Part shown: positions 16,658-24,522 of the stretch, in pieces
Layout: the number at the start of each line of letters is the position of its first letter
Position numbering within the stretch: the stretch's first letter is position 1
Origin: Bacteroidetes bacterium HGW-Bacteroidetes-8
Lineage (GTDB): Bacteria; Bacteroidota; Bacteroidia; Bacteroidales; UBA932
Reading direction: 5' to 3'
NCBI GenBank assembly: GCA_002840895.1
Contig: PHCZ01000006.1
Location: 62,001 to 126,000 of the forward strand
Length of the DNA stretch: 64,000 bases
Translations under genes and position numbers: made by a program
The notes under the pieces: model-generated
The model's database searches: none
Seen by the model: only the letters and a program-made list of their open reading frames with translations
Told to the model about the DNA's origin: nothing

Positions 16658-17878
16658 ATGAAAAAACGAATCCGTTTTAAGTTCGGGCCGGGAGCACTGG
16701 TTACAGCTGCATTTATTGGACCGGGTACTATTACCACTTGCTCCATTGCGGGAGCAAAATTTGGGTATGCACTTTTGTGGGGATTGGTTTTTTCAATCAT
16801 TGCCACGGTGGTTTTGCAGGAGATGTCTGCGCGGCTGGGCATAATTACCCGGCAGGGTTTAGGTGAGGCTCTACGCAAGCATTTCAACAATCCTTTGGTG
16901 AGGGTTATTACCGCTATATTGGTCATCTCTGCTATTGGTATTGGGAATGCTGCTTTTGAAACCGGAAATCTTCTTGGAGCATCTTTGGGGATAGGCTCTC
17001 TCGTCTCCACCGCCAACCTGAGTGTGGGCACCTGGTCTGCAATAATAGGGGCTCTTGCTTCTATTCTGCTTTTTGCGGGAAGCTATAAACTAATTGAGAG
17101 GGTTCTTATTGGACTGGTAATAATGATGAGTCTTGCTTTTCTGGCTACCGCATTTGTAATCTCTCCGGTGCTTGCAGATATTTTTCGGGGGATGTTTGTT
17201 CCGACTTTGCCTGCCGGCTCACTGCTGGCTCTGGTAGGGTTAATCGGTACAACAGTAGTTCCTTACAATCTTTTCTTACACGCATCTGCAGTGCAGCAGA
17301 GGTGGAATAAACCGGAGGATATTCCCGAAGCGAGGTTGGATATTTCGGTATCGGTAATTCTTGGAGGGTTAATTTCAATTGCAATTGTGGTTACATCTGC
17401 AGTTGCCTTCTTTGGTACAGGGATTGCTATTTCCAGCGGCTCCGATCTTGCTCTGCAGCTAGAACCGGTTATGGGAGGATGGTCTAAATACTTTATAGGT
17501 GTAGGACTTTTTGCAGCAGGGATATCATCTGCAATTACGGCACCACTAGCAGCAGCATACGCTATCTCCGGCATTTTGGGATGGAAAAAAGAGCTTAAGT
17601 CCCACAGATTCCGTTTGGTGTGGATGGCGATATTGCTGGTTGGAGTAATTTTCTCTGTTATAGGATTCAAGCCTTTAGAAGCAATACTTTTTGCTCAGGC
17701 TGCCAATGGAGTACTATTGCCGGTAATTGCAATTTATCTGCTATGGGTTATGAACAGTAAACGGGTAATGGGGAGCAATACGAATGGCTTCTTATCAAAT
17801 ATTATTGGAGTAGTAGTTGTTTTGGTGGCCTTGGGAATAGGATTGAGAACTCTTTTTCACGTTTTTGGAGTTTTTTAG
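16658..17878 (+). CDS. Nramp-like transporter, YcsG type, with altered metal site
   Basis: A 406-residue protein with about eleven membrane helices and clear Nramp similarity in helix 1 and the LQEMSARLG loop. The canonical metal-binding DPGN in helix 1 is GPGT (residues 21-24), and the MPHN of helix 6 is VPYN (residues 201-204), so the acidic, thioether and imidazole groups used for Mn2+/Fe2+ are missing. It lies directly upstream of pxpABC. In Bacillus subtilis the Nramp-family ycsG lies beside ycsF (pxpA) and kipI-kipA, so the pairing is conserved. A substrate connected with 5-oxoproline is more likely than manganese, by inference. Confidence 0.8.
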   Translation: MKKRIRFKFGPGALVTAAFIGPGTITTCSIAGAKFGYALLWGLVFSIIATVVLQEMSARLGIITRQGLGEALRKHFNNPLVRVITAILVISAIGIGNAAFETGNLLGASLGIGSLVSTANLSVGTWSAIIGALASILLFAGSYKLIERVLIGLVIMMSLAFLATAFVISPVLADIFRGMFVPTLPAGSLLALVGLIGTTVVPYNLFLHASAVQQRWNKPEDIPEARLDISVSVILGGLISIAIVVTSAVAFFGTGIAISSGSDLALQLEPVMGGWSKYFIGVGLFAAGISSAITAPLAAAYAISGILGWKKELKSHRFRLVWMAILLVGVIFSVIGFKPLEAILFAQAANGVLLPVIAIYLLWVMNSKRVMGSNTNGFLSNIIGVVVVLVALGIGLRTLFHVFGVF

Positions 17879-17890
17879 TGAATAAAAATT

Positions 17891-17902
17891 TGGCAATTGC
17901 CA
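17891..17902. promoter_or_regulatory. 12-bp perfect palindrome upstream of pxpA
   Basis: TGGCAATTGCCA is a perfect palindrome in the 95-base gap between the Nramp-like gene and pxpA. It could be an operator for a dimeric regulator, but nothing else supports this. Confidence 0.25.
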
Positions 17903-17973
17903 CATATTAACTATATTGACAACGCATTTAACTTTAGATATCAAATTCCTGTTTTAAGTTTATCACTTAGATT

Positions 17974-18720
17974 ATGACTGTGGACATAAATTGCGATATG
18001 GGTGAGAGCTATGGCGAAGCTGTCGTAGGGAATGACTCTGCGGTCATGCCGTTCATATCTTCTGCTAATATAGCCTGCGGGTTTCACGGCGGCGACCCGC
18101 TCACAATTGAGAAGACGATATGTCTTGCTCTCAAATACGGAGTCTCTGTTGGAGCGCACCCAAGCTACAACGACCTAAAGGGGTTCGGTCGCCGCCCGAT
18201 GCACCTTAGTAAAGCAGAGTTAAGGTCTGCAATACTTTATCAGGTGGGCGCCCTTAAAAGTATGACCGAAACTCTGGGAGGTAAGTTGATACACGTTAAG
18301 CCGCACGGAGCTCTTTATAATAGTGCCTCTGCAGATTATGAGATCTCCAGGGTAATTGCCGAGACAATAAAAGAGATAGATCCTTCGCTCAAAATGATAT
18401 GTCTGTCTCAATCTAAAATGATTGATGCTGCTCACGATGTGGGGATACCCTATTCGAGCGAAGCTTTTGCAGACAGAGCCTACAATGAAGATGGCTCGCT
18501 TGTTTCACGGGATACTCCCGGAGCAGTCATTACCGATGAAGAAAAAATCGTTGAAAGAGTTCTTTTGATGATAACAGAAGGAGTCGTTGAAACGTTAAGC
18601 GGGAGAGTAATCGAAATTCAGGCAGACACCATCTGCATTCACGGAGATAATGAACAGGCCCCAAAACTTGTCAAAACTATTTACAACGAGCTTACAGAGA
18701 GAGGTATACACATCAGATAA
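17974..18720 (+). CDS. pxpA: 5-oxoprolinase subunit A (LamB/YcsF family)
   Basis: A 248-residue protein opening with the family signature DINCDMGESYGEA. It continues with SANIACGFHGGDP and HVKPHGALYN, which supply the catalytic acid and histidines. PxpA works with PxpB and PxpC in ATP-dependent opening of 5-oxoproline (pyroglutamate) to glutamate in the cytoplasm. It is the first gene of pxpABC, with 15 bases to pxpB, and follows the YcsG-like transporter. Confidence 0.96.
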   Translation: MTVDINCDMGESYGEAVVGNDSAVMPFISSANIACGFHGGDPLTIEKTICLALKYGVSVGAHPSYNDLKGFGRRPMHLSKAELRSAILYQVGALKSMTETLGGKLIHVKPHGALYNSASADYEISRVIAETIKEIDPSLKMICLSQSKMIDAAHDVGIPYSSEAFADRAYNEDGSLVSRDTPGAVITDEEKIVERVLLMITEGVVETLSGRVIEIQADTICIHGDNEQAPKLVKTIYNELTERGIHIR

Positions 18721-18735
18721 CGACATAAATCGGCA

Positions 18736-19446
18736 ATGCTAAAGTATTTTCCATCGGGAGATTCGGCACTCATAGTAAAAGCGGGAGACCAAATATCGGT
18801 AGAGATAAACCAAACGATACGTCGCCTGCTCGCAAGAGTAGAGATGGAGAGAATCTCCGGAATCACCGACTTTATCCCCTCCTACAACGAGTTGATGGTT
18901 TGCTTTAACCCTTCAGTCACAGATTTTCGCAAACTACTTGACACAATACGCTCACTAGAACCTACAATTGCAGATATCCAACTACCCCCATCTGCATTGA
19001 TAGAGGTTCCGGTTCTTTATGGAGAAAATCTATCGGATAACTTTGGACCCGACCTCGAAGATGTTGCCAGATTCAACAAACTAACTGTTGATGAGGTTAT
19101 TCAGATTCACTCGTCAGTTACATATCTGGTCTATATGCTTGGCTTTACACCCGGCTTCTGCTATTTGGGCGGGATGGACAGCAGAATCGCAATGCCACGC
19201 AAAGAGACACCCCGCTTAAAAATCCCGGAGGGTTCTGTCGGGATAGCCGACCAACAGACCGGCATATACCCCATTGAAAGCCCGGGTGGCTGGCAGCTTA
19301 TAGGTAAAACCCCCCTCAAACTCTTTGATCCTAACCGTAAACCCGAATTCCTGTTTGAAATAGGCGATACTTTAAGATTTAAACCTATCTCGGAAACAGA
19401 GTATATAAAATTGATACAGGAGCAGGCAAAACAGACAAGTAGTTAA
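18736..19446 (+). CDS. pxpB: 5-oxoprolinase subunit B (KipI-like)
   Basis: A 236-residue protein of the usual length. It has the N-terminal YFPSGDSALIV start and the C-terminal cyclophilin-like KipI domain with LGFTPGFCYLGGMD, and then PRLKIPEGSVGIADQQTGIYP. With PxpC it forms the heterodimer that couples ATP use to 5-oxoproline hydrolysis. In Bacillus the KipI homologue also inhibits a sporulation kinase, which does not apply here. Confidence 0.95.
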   Translation: MLKYFPSGDSALIVKAGDQISVEINQTIRRLLARVEMERISGITDFIPSYNELMVCFNPSVTDFRKLLDTIRSLEPTIADIQLPPSALIEVPVLYGENLSDNFGPDLEDVARFNKLTVDEVIQIHSSVTYLVYMLGFTPGFCYLGGMDSRIAMPRKETPRLKIPEGSVGIADQQTGIYPIESPGGWQLIGKTPLKLFDPNRKPEFLFEIGDTLRFKPISETEYIKLIQEQAKQTSS

Positions 19447-19504
19447 TAACAAACAGTGAACAGTAAATATTGGACAAATAAATTGTAACAAACAGTTGTA
19501 AAGA

Positions 19505-20479
19505 ATGGCAGAGATAATTATTGAGAAAGGAGGGATGCTCACAACAATCCAGGATAGTGGGCGGCACGGCTACCAACGTTTTGGGATGCCGGTCTCCGGT
19601 GCAATGGACCTGCTCTCCCTACAAATTGCCAACACCCTTGTCGGCAACCCTTGCGACGAACCTTCTCTGGTTGGAAATATCCCGGGAGCTGCGGCCCTGG
19701 AAGCAACACTTGTGGGTCCCGAAATTCTTTTTGTGGGAGCGAGCGAGGAGACTTCTGCCAGCTTCTCCAGCCCGACTCTGTTCTGTACAACTATAGCTAT
19801 TACCGGGGCAGATATGCAACCCTGCATCAATGGAAAGCCGATTCAAATGTACACTCCAATAAAAGTTATGAGTGGTGACAGGCTCACATTTTTGGGGCTA
19901 AAAACCGGATGCCGCACCTACATCGCCTTTGCCGGTGGGCTTAATGTCCCTTTGGTGATGGGGAGTAGATCTACTTACCTACGTGCAAAAATCGGAGGCT
20001 TAGAGGGCCGTGCCCTTAAGACCGGAGATGTTATTCCTCTGGGATCTTTTACCAATCTGGCAGACAAAAATAGCTCCCAAAAAATCACCTGCGAAATTCC
20101 CGACTACCAAACAAACCGACCAATCCGAATTATTCCCGGCCCCGAGATTAAACGACTGGATTTTGAAGGAATCCGCACCTTTCTCACCACCGAATACACT
20201 GTCTCTGCGAACAGCGACCGAATGGGGCTCCGGCTTGGTGGTCAACCCATACACATTAAGGGGACCAAAGGCCACGACATAATCTCTTCCGGAATTTCAT
20301 TTGGCACAATCCAACTGCCGGGCAACGGCCTGCCAATCATTCTAATGGCCGATCGTCAAACAACGGGAGGCTATGCACGAATTGCAAATGTATTGACAGA
20401 TGACCTGCCCAGAGTAGCACAACTCAAACCGGGAGATAAAATAAACTTTGTTGAAGTTCCCCACATACACACGAATTGA
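19505..20479 (+). CDS. pxpC: 5-oxoprolinase subunit C (KipA-like, biotin-dependent carboxyltransferase-like)
   Basis: A 324-residue protein with the family start GGMLTTIQDSGRHGYQRFGMPVSGAMD. The C-terminal half carries SDRMGLRLGG and PILMADRQTTGGYARIA. It is the last gene of pxpABC, 58 bases after pxpB. The cyclophilin-like fold is shared with allophanate hydrolase subunit 2, the older annotation of this family. Confidence 0.95.
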   Translation: MAEIIIEKGGMLTTIQDSGRHGYQRFGMPVSGAMDLLSLQIANTLVGNPCDEPSLVGNIPGAAALEATLVGPEILFVGASEETSASFSSPTLFCTTIAITGADMQPCINGKPIQMYTPIKVMSGDRLTFLGLKTGCRTYIAFAGGLNVPLVMGSRSTYLRAKIGGLEGRALKTGDVIPLGSFTNLADKNSSQKITCEIPDYQTNRPIRIIPGPEIKRLDFEGIRTFLTTEYTVSANSDRMGLRLGGQPIHIKGTKGHDIISSGISFGTIQLPGNGLPIILMADRQTTGGYARIANVLTDDLPRVAQLKPGDKINFVEVPHIHTN

Positions 20480-20817
20480 AATTTTGTCCGAGAGATTGTA
20501 GAACTTTGCCAGTGTTTGATGTAACTCTTTAATATGCAAATATCTGCAAACGCCAATTTTCCAAATTGGAAAACCGGGATTTGTAACGGCAAGACTAATA
20601 AGCATATACATCAAACACTGGCAAAGTTCTCCCCGCGAAAAGAAAGCACCCAAAATTCTAAATGAATTCCGGGTGCCCTCACCACTTACACAACCTAAAA
20701 AATTACTCAAATCCCAACCCCACAACCCAATATTTCCCTGATTCAACAGGTAAGTTTTTATGCCGCTTTATAATTAATTTACTCATAACCAACAAAGCCC
20801 CAATACTCTTGGCAAGG
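20480..20817. other. Intergenic stretch between pxpC and tlpA holding an inverted-repeat element
   Basis: This gap holds the 131-bp inverted-repeat element at 20500-20630 and, at its right end, copy 3 of the 24-bp repeat. The sequence at 20631-20796 has no convincing gene; a short open frame at 20662-20865 runs into the tlpA stop on the other strand and has no features of a protein. Confidence 0.8.
20500..20630. repeat. 131-bp element with perfect 24-bp inverted ends
   Basis: The arms at 20500-20523 and 20607-20630 are exact reverse complements over 24 bases (left arm begins AGAACTTTGCC). The 83-base centre contains a further near-palindrome at 20557-20573 (TTTTCCAAATTGGAAAA). No target-site duplication is visible beside the arms. 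It could be a MITE-like unit, a structured RNA or an unusually long hairpin terminator for pxpC and tlpA. The arm core CTTTGCCA resembles the core of the 24-bp repeat (CCTTGCCA). Confidence 0.85.
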
Positions 20818-20820
20818 TTA
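20797..20820 (-). repeat. 24-bp repeat, copy 3, spanning the tlpA stop codon
   Basis: Identical in all 24 bases to copies 1 and 2, with its TAA serving as the stop codon of the TlpA-like gene on the minus strand. Confidence 0.9.
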
Positions 20821-22197
20821 CTGTTTGGCCAGGTCAATCAATACAGATTTGGTCTGTGGGTTTGATGGACGAATGGTCATATTTTTGTAGATCTTACCAT
20901 CTTTTCCAATCATAGTAAAATGAGGAATACCACTTATCTTGTAGTACTTGCGGATATCGGGATATTTATCTCCGGCAAATAGTTGATAGCCCTCCATCTT
21001 CATATCCTTTACCATCTGTTTCCATTTATCCTTGTCTGCTGCCTGATCTGTAGATACGCATATCATAACAATATCTTTATTATCTTTCAACTCCTCTTTA
21101 AGTTTATTCATATGAGGAATCTCTGCACGGCAAGGTGCGCACCAGGTTGCCCAGAAATCAATATAGACAACCTTCCCTTTAAAGCTGCTCAGAGTTACCG
21201 GGTTTCCGTTTACATCCTCGAGAGTAAAATCAAATGCCGGGGCATCGCTTCCAAATTGTTTTGCATCGGCAAGGATCTTCTCGACCTGTGCCAGGAATTT
21301 TGGATTTTTTACACTCTCCCGGAATGCCGCCATAACAGCCTCCCTACCAGAAGGGGACTCATCTTTAAGATATTTATTTACGAAGTGATAGATAAAGTAC
21401 TCTTTGATTTCCGGATTTGTTATTGTACTATTTATATGGTCAAACGAGTTTATTAAGAACGGCTTTTCATTTTTTATCTTTTTAATCTTCTCGGTGAGAG
21501 AGTATTCTGCAAAACTTATATATTGAGGAATTCCTAAAAGGAAGGGATCGTTCCACTCAATTTGTTCAAACAGAGACTCCAGATGTGCACGCCAGTCGGC
21601 CTCCTCTTTAAACTCGGTAAGTTTATTGGCATTCAGGTGAAATTGAGGCCAGTTAATAAACAGACTAAAGTTTGCATATTTATTGTACTGTTCAACCTCT
21701 TTTTTGAAAAGAGGAGGCATATCGTTGTATGCCATACAAAATATCTCGCTGTATCTCATCTTTGTAACCAAAGCATCTGCCTGATATTTTTTATATACGT
21801 GCCAAGGCATATGAAAGCAAATTGCAGGATCGGCTGGGTATATAACAAACCTCATATCCATATAGTACTGAGTTTCCGGACTTCCTCCTAAATGCTTGCC
21901 GGTATATGGCTCTGTTCCCAGGCTGACTGTAATCTCACGACCAGGCTTTGCAATGATTGGAAGATTACAGAAGCTATAACCGAGAGAGAGTTGTGTTAAT
22001 TTGTCGAGGGTTATCTCTCCGTTAAAAGTTCCATCTTCTTTTACCGGAAACGATGTGATTGTGCGGTTGTTTACCTTAACATCAACAACTTTGTCTTTCC
22101 CGTTATATGATACGGTTCCTTTGAAAACAACCTTTGACTGTGCATAACTGCATAATACTGCAATTATAAGGAAGAAAGTAACTAGAGCTCTTTTCAT
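20818..22197 (-). CDS. TlpA-like thioredoxin-domain protein
   Basis: A 459-residue exported protein with a signal peptide (MKRALVTFFLIIAVLCSYAQ), an N-terminal DUF4369-like beta region, a helical middle and a C-terminal TlpA-like thioredoxin domain. The redox motif is WCAPC in FWATWCAPCRAEIP, followed by the cis-proline region SGIPHFTMI. It is the last gene of the fecR-susCD operon, 51 bases after the PKD-like gene. It may reduce or isomerise disulfides in imported substrates or in the uptake proteins; that role is inference. The stop codon lies in the 24-bp repeat. Confidence 0.88.
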   Translation of the reverse strand: MKRALVTFFLIIAVLCSYAQSKVVFKGTVSYNGKDKVVDVKVNNRTITSFPVKEDGTFNGEITLDKLTQLSLGYSFCNLPIIAKPGREITVSLGTEPYTGKHLGGSPETQYYMDMRFVIYPADPAICFHMPWHVYKKYQADALVTKMRYSEIFCMAYNDMPPLFKKEVEQYNKYANFSLFINWPQFHLNANKLTEFKEEADWRAHLESLFEQIEWNDPFLLGIPQYISFAEYSLTEKIKKIKNEKPFLINSFDHINSTITNPEIKEYFIYHFVNKYLKDESPSGREAVMAAFRESVKNPKFLAQVEKILADAKQFGSDAPAFDFTLEDVNGNPVTLSSFKGKVVYIDFWATWCAPCRAEIPHMNKLKEELKDNKDIVMICVSTDQAADKDKWKQMVKDMKMEGYQLFAGDKYPDIRKYYKISGIPHFTMIGKDGKIYKNMTIRPSNPQTKSVLIDLAKQ

Positions 22198-22248
22198 AAT
22201 GTCATCTTTTTGTGTTTTGTAATATTTAAAATATTTAATTTAAAAACC

Positions 22249-23748
22249 TTAGTTCTTCCAGTGCGTACTCACTACTCTGCCGCAAACATTTGTGTAGGCG
22301 TTCTTGATAGAGAGTGTACCATCTGTAGCAACATTCATCTCGTATATGCTGCCGGTTCTGCCGGTAGACCCGCTGGTGCTTGTGCAGACGTGCATTATGC
22401 GTGCACTTAGGACAGCTTCGTGCCAACGGATATTATCTACACTCTTGCCTGCCCCGAAGTCGTAGATCTCACGCTCCTGGTTGAGGATGCAGTCAAATAC
22501 ATAGACTTTACTGCCAACGGCAAAGTAGATGTAGTCCTGCAGTGCGTTTCCGGCGAAAGTTTTGGCTTCACGAATTTTAAACCCCGCTGGGATTGCAACC
22601 TTTTTAAGAGGGTTAACAGCCGCCTTGTTGGTCATATCAAACTTGAGATAGAAGAAGTTACCGCTGCCATCTTTGAATATTGAGTTGCAGTGATAAGTAT
22701 TCCGGGCACTAATAGTAAATTTACCCCATATAAAATCAAGACCGACATTTGCAGGGTCAAATATTCCCGTAGGTTTGGCTGCAGTAACCATTAGATTTGG
22801 TTTGGTGTAATCTGCTATATACATAAATTTCTTATACTTGTTGTCGTAGAAGAGTTCACGTCCCAATGCCTGAAAAGAGACAGGAGAAATCTCGTAATCA
22901 CCGGGAAAGGCACTATAAAATTTTGTCTCAATTCGGGTAGATACACCATCTATAGTTGTATTATAGTTGGCATCTCTGTAGTAGAGCTTACTATTTGCAG
23001 TGAGAAAAAGCTTTGATCCATTAGCCTGATAATCAGACACCGATCCGTAGTACTCTTGTACCACAAAAGATTGTGGATTGGTTATAGTCAGGTTGTCGTA
23101 AAAGAAATCCTTTAAGTCATAAAGTTTTTTAAATGAGGTGCTGCTGATGTATACTCCACCTCTGGCATCATTGCAGAGTATTGCAACATAGTCGATTGGA
23201 GCCTGGTAGGTATAGGTGATAGAGACAGGATTTGTACCGACAGCCTCTCCATTAATGTTGTCATAGATATCTTCGTAAACTTTACCGCTTACTCCTATGA
23301 ATGTTACATTCGCTTTGCCATTGAGTTCGCTCAGGGCAAGAAAGCCCCTCTGCAGCTCAGATGTGACTACAACATTAAACTCGTACCTATATCTCACTCC
23401 TGTGTTTTTATCAAACACGTTGTAAGAGACTTTATATGAGCCCGGAATTGTATTTACCAATATCTTAAGATTTCGGGTCTTGGCAAGAGTATCCGGGAAG
23501 TTGTAGGTATTCATTGCACTGTAAATTGTCCACGAGTACTCAAGGTCAGCCTCTGTTGAGGTTAGTGTGCGGCTCAAAACAGGGGTAATCTTAAACGAGT
23601 CCAGCATTGTAGCAATGTAATTGGCCTCAATACCGGATATCTCCACATCGTTTATCGCCGAGTAATTATAATTTCCGTCATCTTTAACACACGAAAAGAA
23701 TATCGCAGATATCGATGTGCAGATTATTAATATTTTTATGATTTTCAT
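22249..23748 (-). CDS. PKD-like family surface lipoprotein
   Basis: A 499-residue lipoprotein (lipobox FFSC, Cys20). Two PKD-like Ig-fold segments at about residues 35-130 include YSWTIYS and GSYKVSYNVFDKNTGVRYRYEFNV, and a beta-propeller-like C-terminal part of short strands follows. This fits the PKD-like family found beside SusCD in Bacteroidota. It lies between DUF4843 and tlpA, 30 and 51 bases away. In the B. thetaiotaomicron BT2261-BT2264 complex, two such accessory lipoproteins sit on the SusCD pair; a similar position here is inference. Confidence 0.82.
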   Translation of the reverse strand: MKIIKILIICTSISAIFFSCVKDDGNYNYSAINDVEISGIEANYIATMLDSFKITPVLSRTLTSTEADLEYSWTIYSAMNTYNFPDTLAKTRNLKILVNTIPGSYKVSYNVFDKNTGVRYRYEFNVVVTSELQRGFLALSELNGKANVTFIGVSGKVYEDIYDNINGEAVGTNPVSITYTYQAPIDYVAILCNDARGGVYISSTSFKKLYDLKDFFYDNLTITNPQSFVVQEYYGSVSDYQANGSKLFLTANSKLYYRDANYNTTIDGVSTRIETKFYSAFPGDYEISPVSFQALGRELFYDNKYKKFMYIADYTKPNLMVTAAKPTGIFDPANVGLDFIWGKFTISARNTYHCNSIFKDGSGNFFYLKFDMTNKAAVNPLKKVAIPAGFKIREAKTFAGNALQDYIYFAVGSKVYVFDCILNQEREIYDFGAGKSVDNIRWHEAVLSARIMHVCTSTSGSTGRTGSIYEMNVATDGTLSIKNAYTNVCGRVVSTHWKN

Positions 23749-23778
23749 AACATAACTCTTTTAAAAAGGTTTACTAGT

Positions 23779-24486
23779 TTAGAACCAAGGTAATATACGC
23801 GCAGGAGGAACAAGGTCATTGTCCATCACAATATTGTCTTTAAAGTAGGCGTTACACTGCCAGCCGAAATTTCTCCAGAGGTTTCGCTCAACATTGAATT
23901 CTACAAGAGTTTCAGGGAAAGGACGACCCATTATATCCATACAGATTGCGTGTTTTGTTCTGGAGTAAATTCCGAATACCGGAGCCAGAGTCGCGTCCCA
24001 GATAGATGGCTTCATAAAGATGTTGGAGAACCTTATTCTTACATTTGACCTCTCTTTGAAAGCTACAAGCAGGTTTTCGCTCTCTACAATCTCAAGTGCC
24101 AGAACAAATGCACCCGAGTTGAGGTCTGCGTGTCTCTTTAGAATTATTGGCAGTTTATAATCAAAGGTGTTTGTTTTGAATTCATAAAACGGCTTAATTG
24201 CCTCAAAGTGGCTGCCCGATATTGCGGTTGTCTTCTCTGGAACTACCCGTACAACAACTTTTGCAGGAGATGTGAGCATATTGCCCAGAAGGCGGACATT
24301 CAGAAAAACAGTGTCCTGTTCTCGGTTTTTACCTATAAAAGAGTAGGTTACACTATCTGCGGTAGAATTATAGTCAGAAAAGTATACAGCGTGTTCACCC
24401 GAATACAACCCTTGAATATCATTTTCACAAGATGTTATTAATAAGCAAGAAATAATACCTATTAATAATGTTATTATCTGCTTCAT
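23779..24486 (-). CDS. DUF4843 family lipoprotein
   Basis: A 235-residue lipoprotein (lipobox ITSC, Cys20). It has the DUF4843 core: YFSDYNSTADSVTYSF, then DTVFLNVRLLGN and a long beta region that includes KVVVRVVPEKTTAISGSHF. It lies between susD and the PKD-like gene with short gaps and is part of the same operon. Accessory SusCD lipoproteins of this family are surface-exposed; the ligand is unknown. Confidence 0.85.
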   Translation of the reverse strand: MKQIITLLIGIISCLLITSCENDIQGLYSGEHAVYFSDYNSTADSVTYSFIGKNREQDTVFLNVRLLGNMLTSPAKVVVRVVPEKTTAISGSHFEAIKPFYEFKTNTFDYKLPIILKRHADLNSGAFVLALEIVESENLLVAFKERSNVRIRFSNIFMKPSIWDATLAPVFGIYSRTKHAICMDIMGRPFPETLVEFNVERNLWRNFGWQCNAYFKDNIVMDNDLVPPARILPWF

Positions 24487-24522
24487 ATATTATAAATTTT
24501 ACAATATTTGCTGTTGTCATTA

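Noticed and set aside
20480-20640. Insertion-sequence origin of the 131-bp element
   Set aside because: No transposase gene or target-site duplication was found, so an IS assignment is not supported; it is kept as an inverted repeat.
20662-20865. Short open frame in the pxpC-tlpA gap
   Set aside because: It runs into the tlpA coding region on the opposite strand, has no start signal and looks like chance sequence.
23478-23495. Similarity of CTTGGCAAGAGTAT to the 24-bp repeat
   Set aside because: It is inside the PKD-like coding region, matches only part of the repeat, and fits the protein sequence; likely chance.
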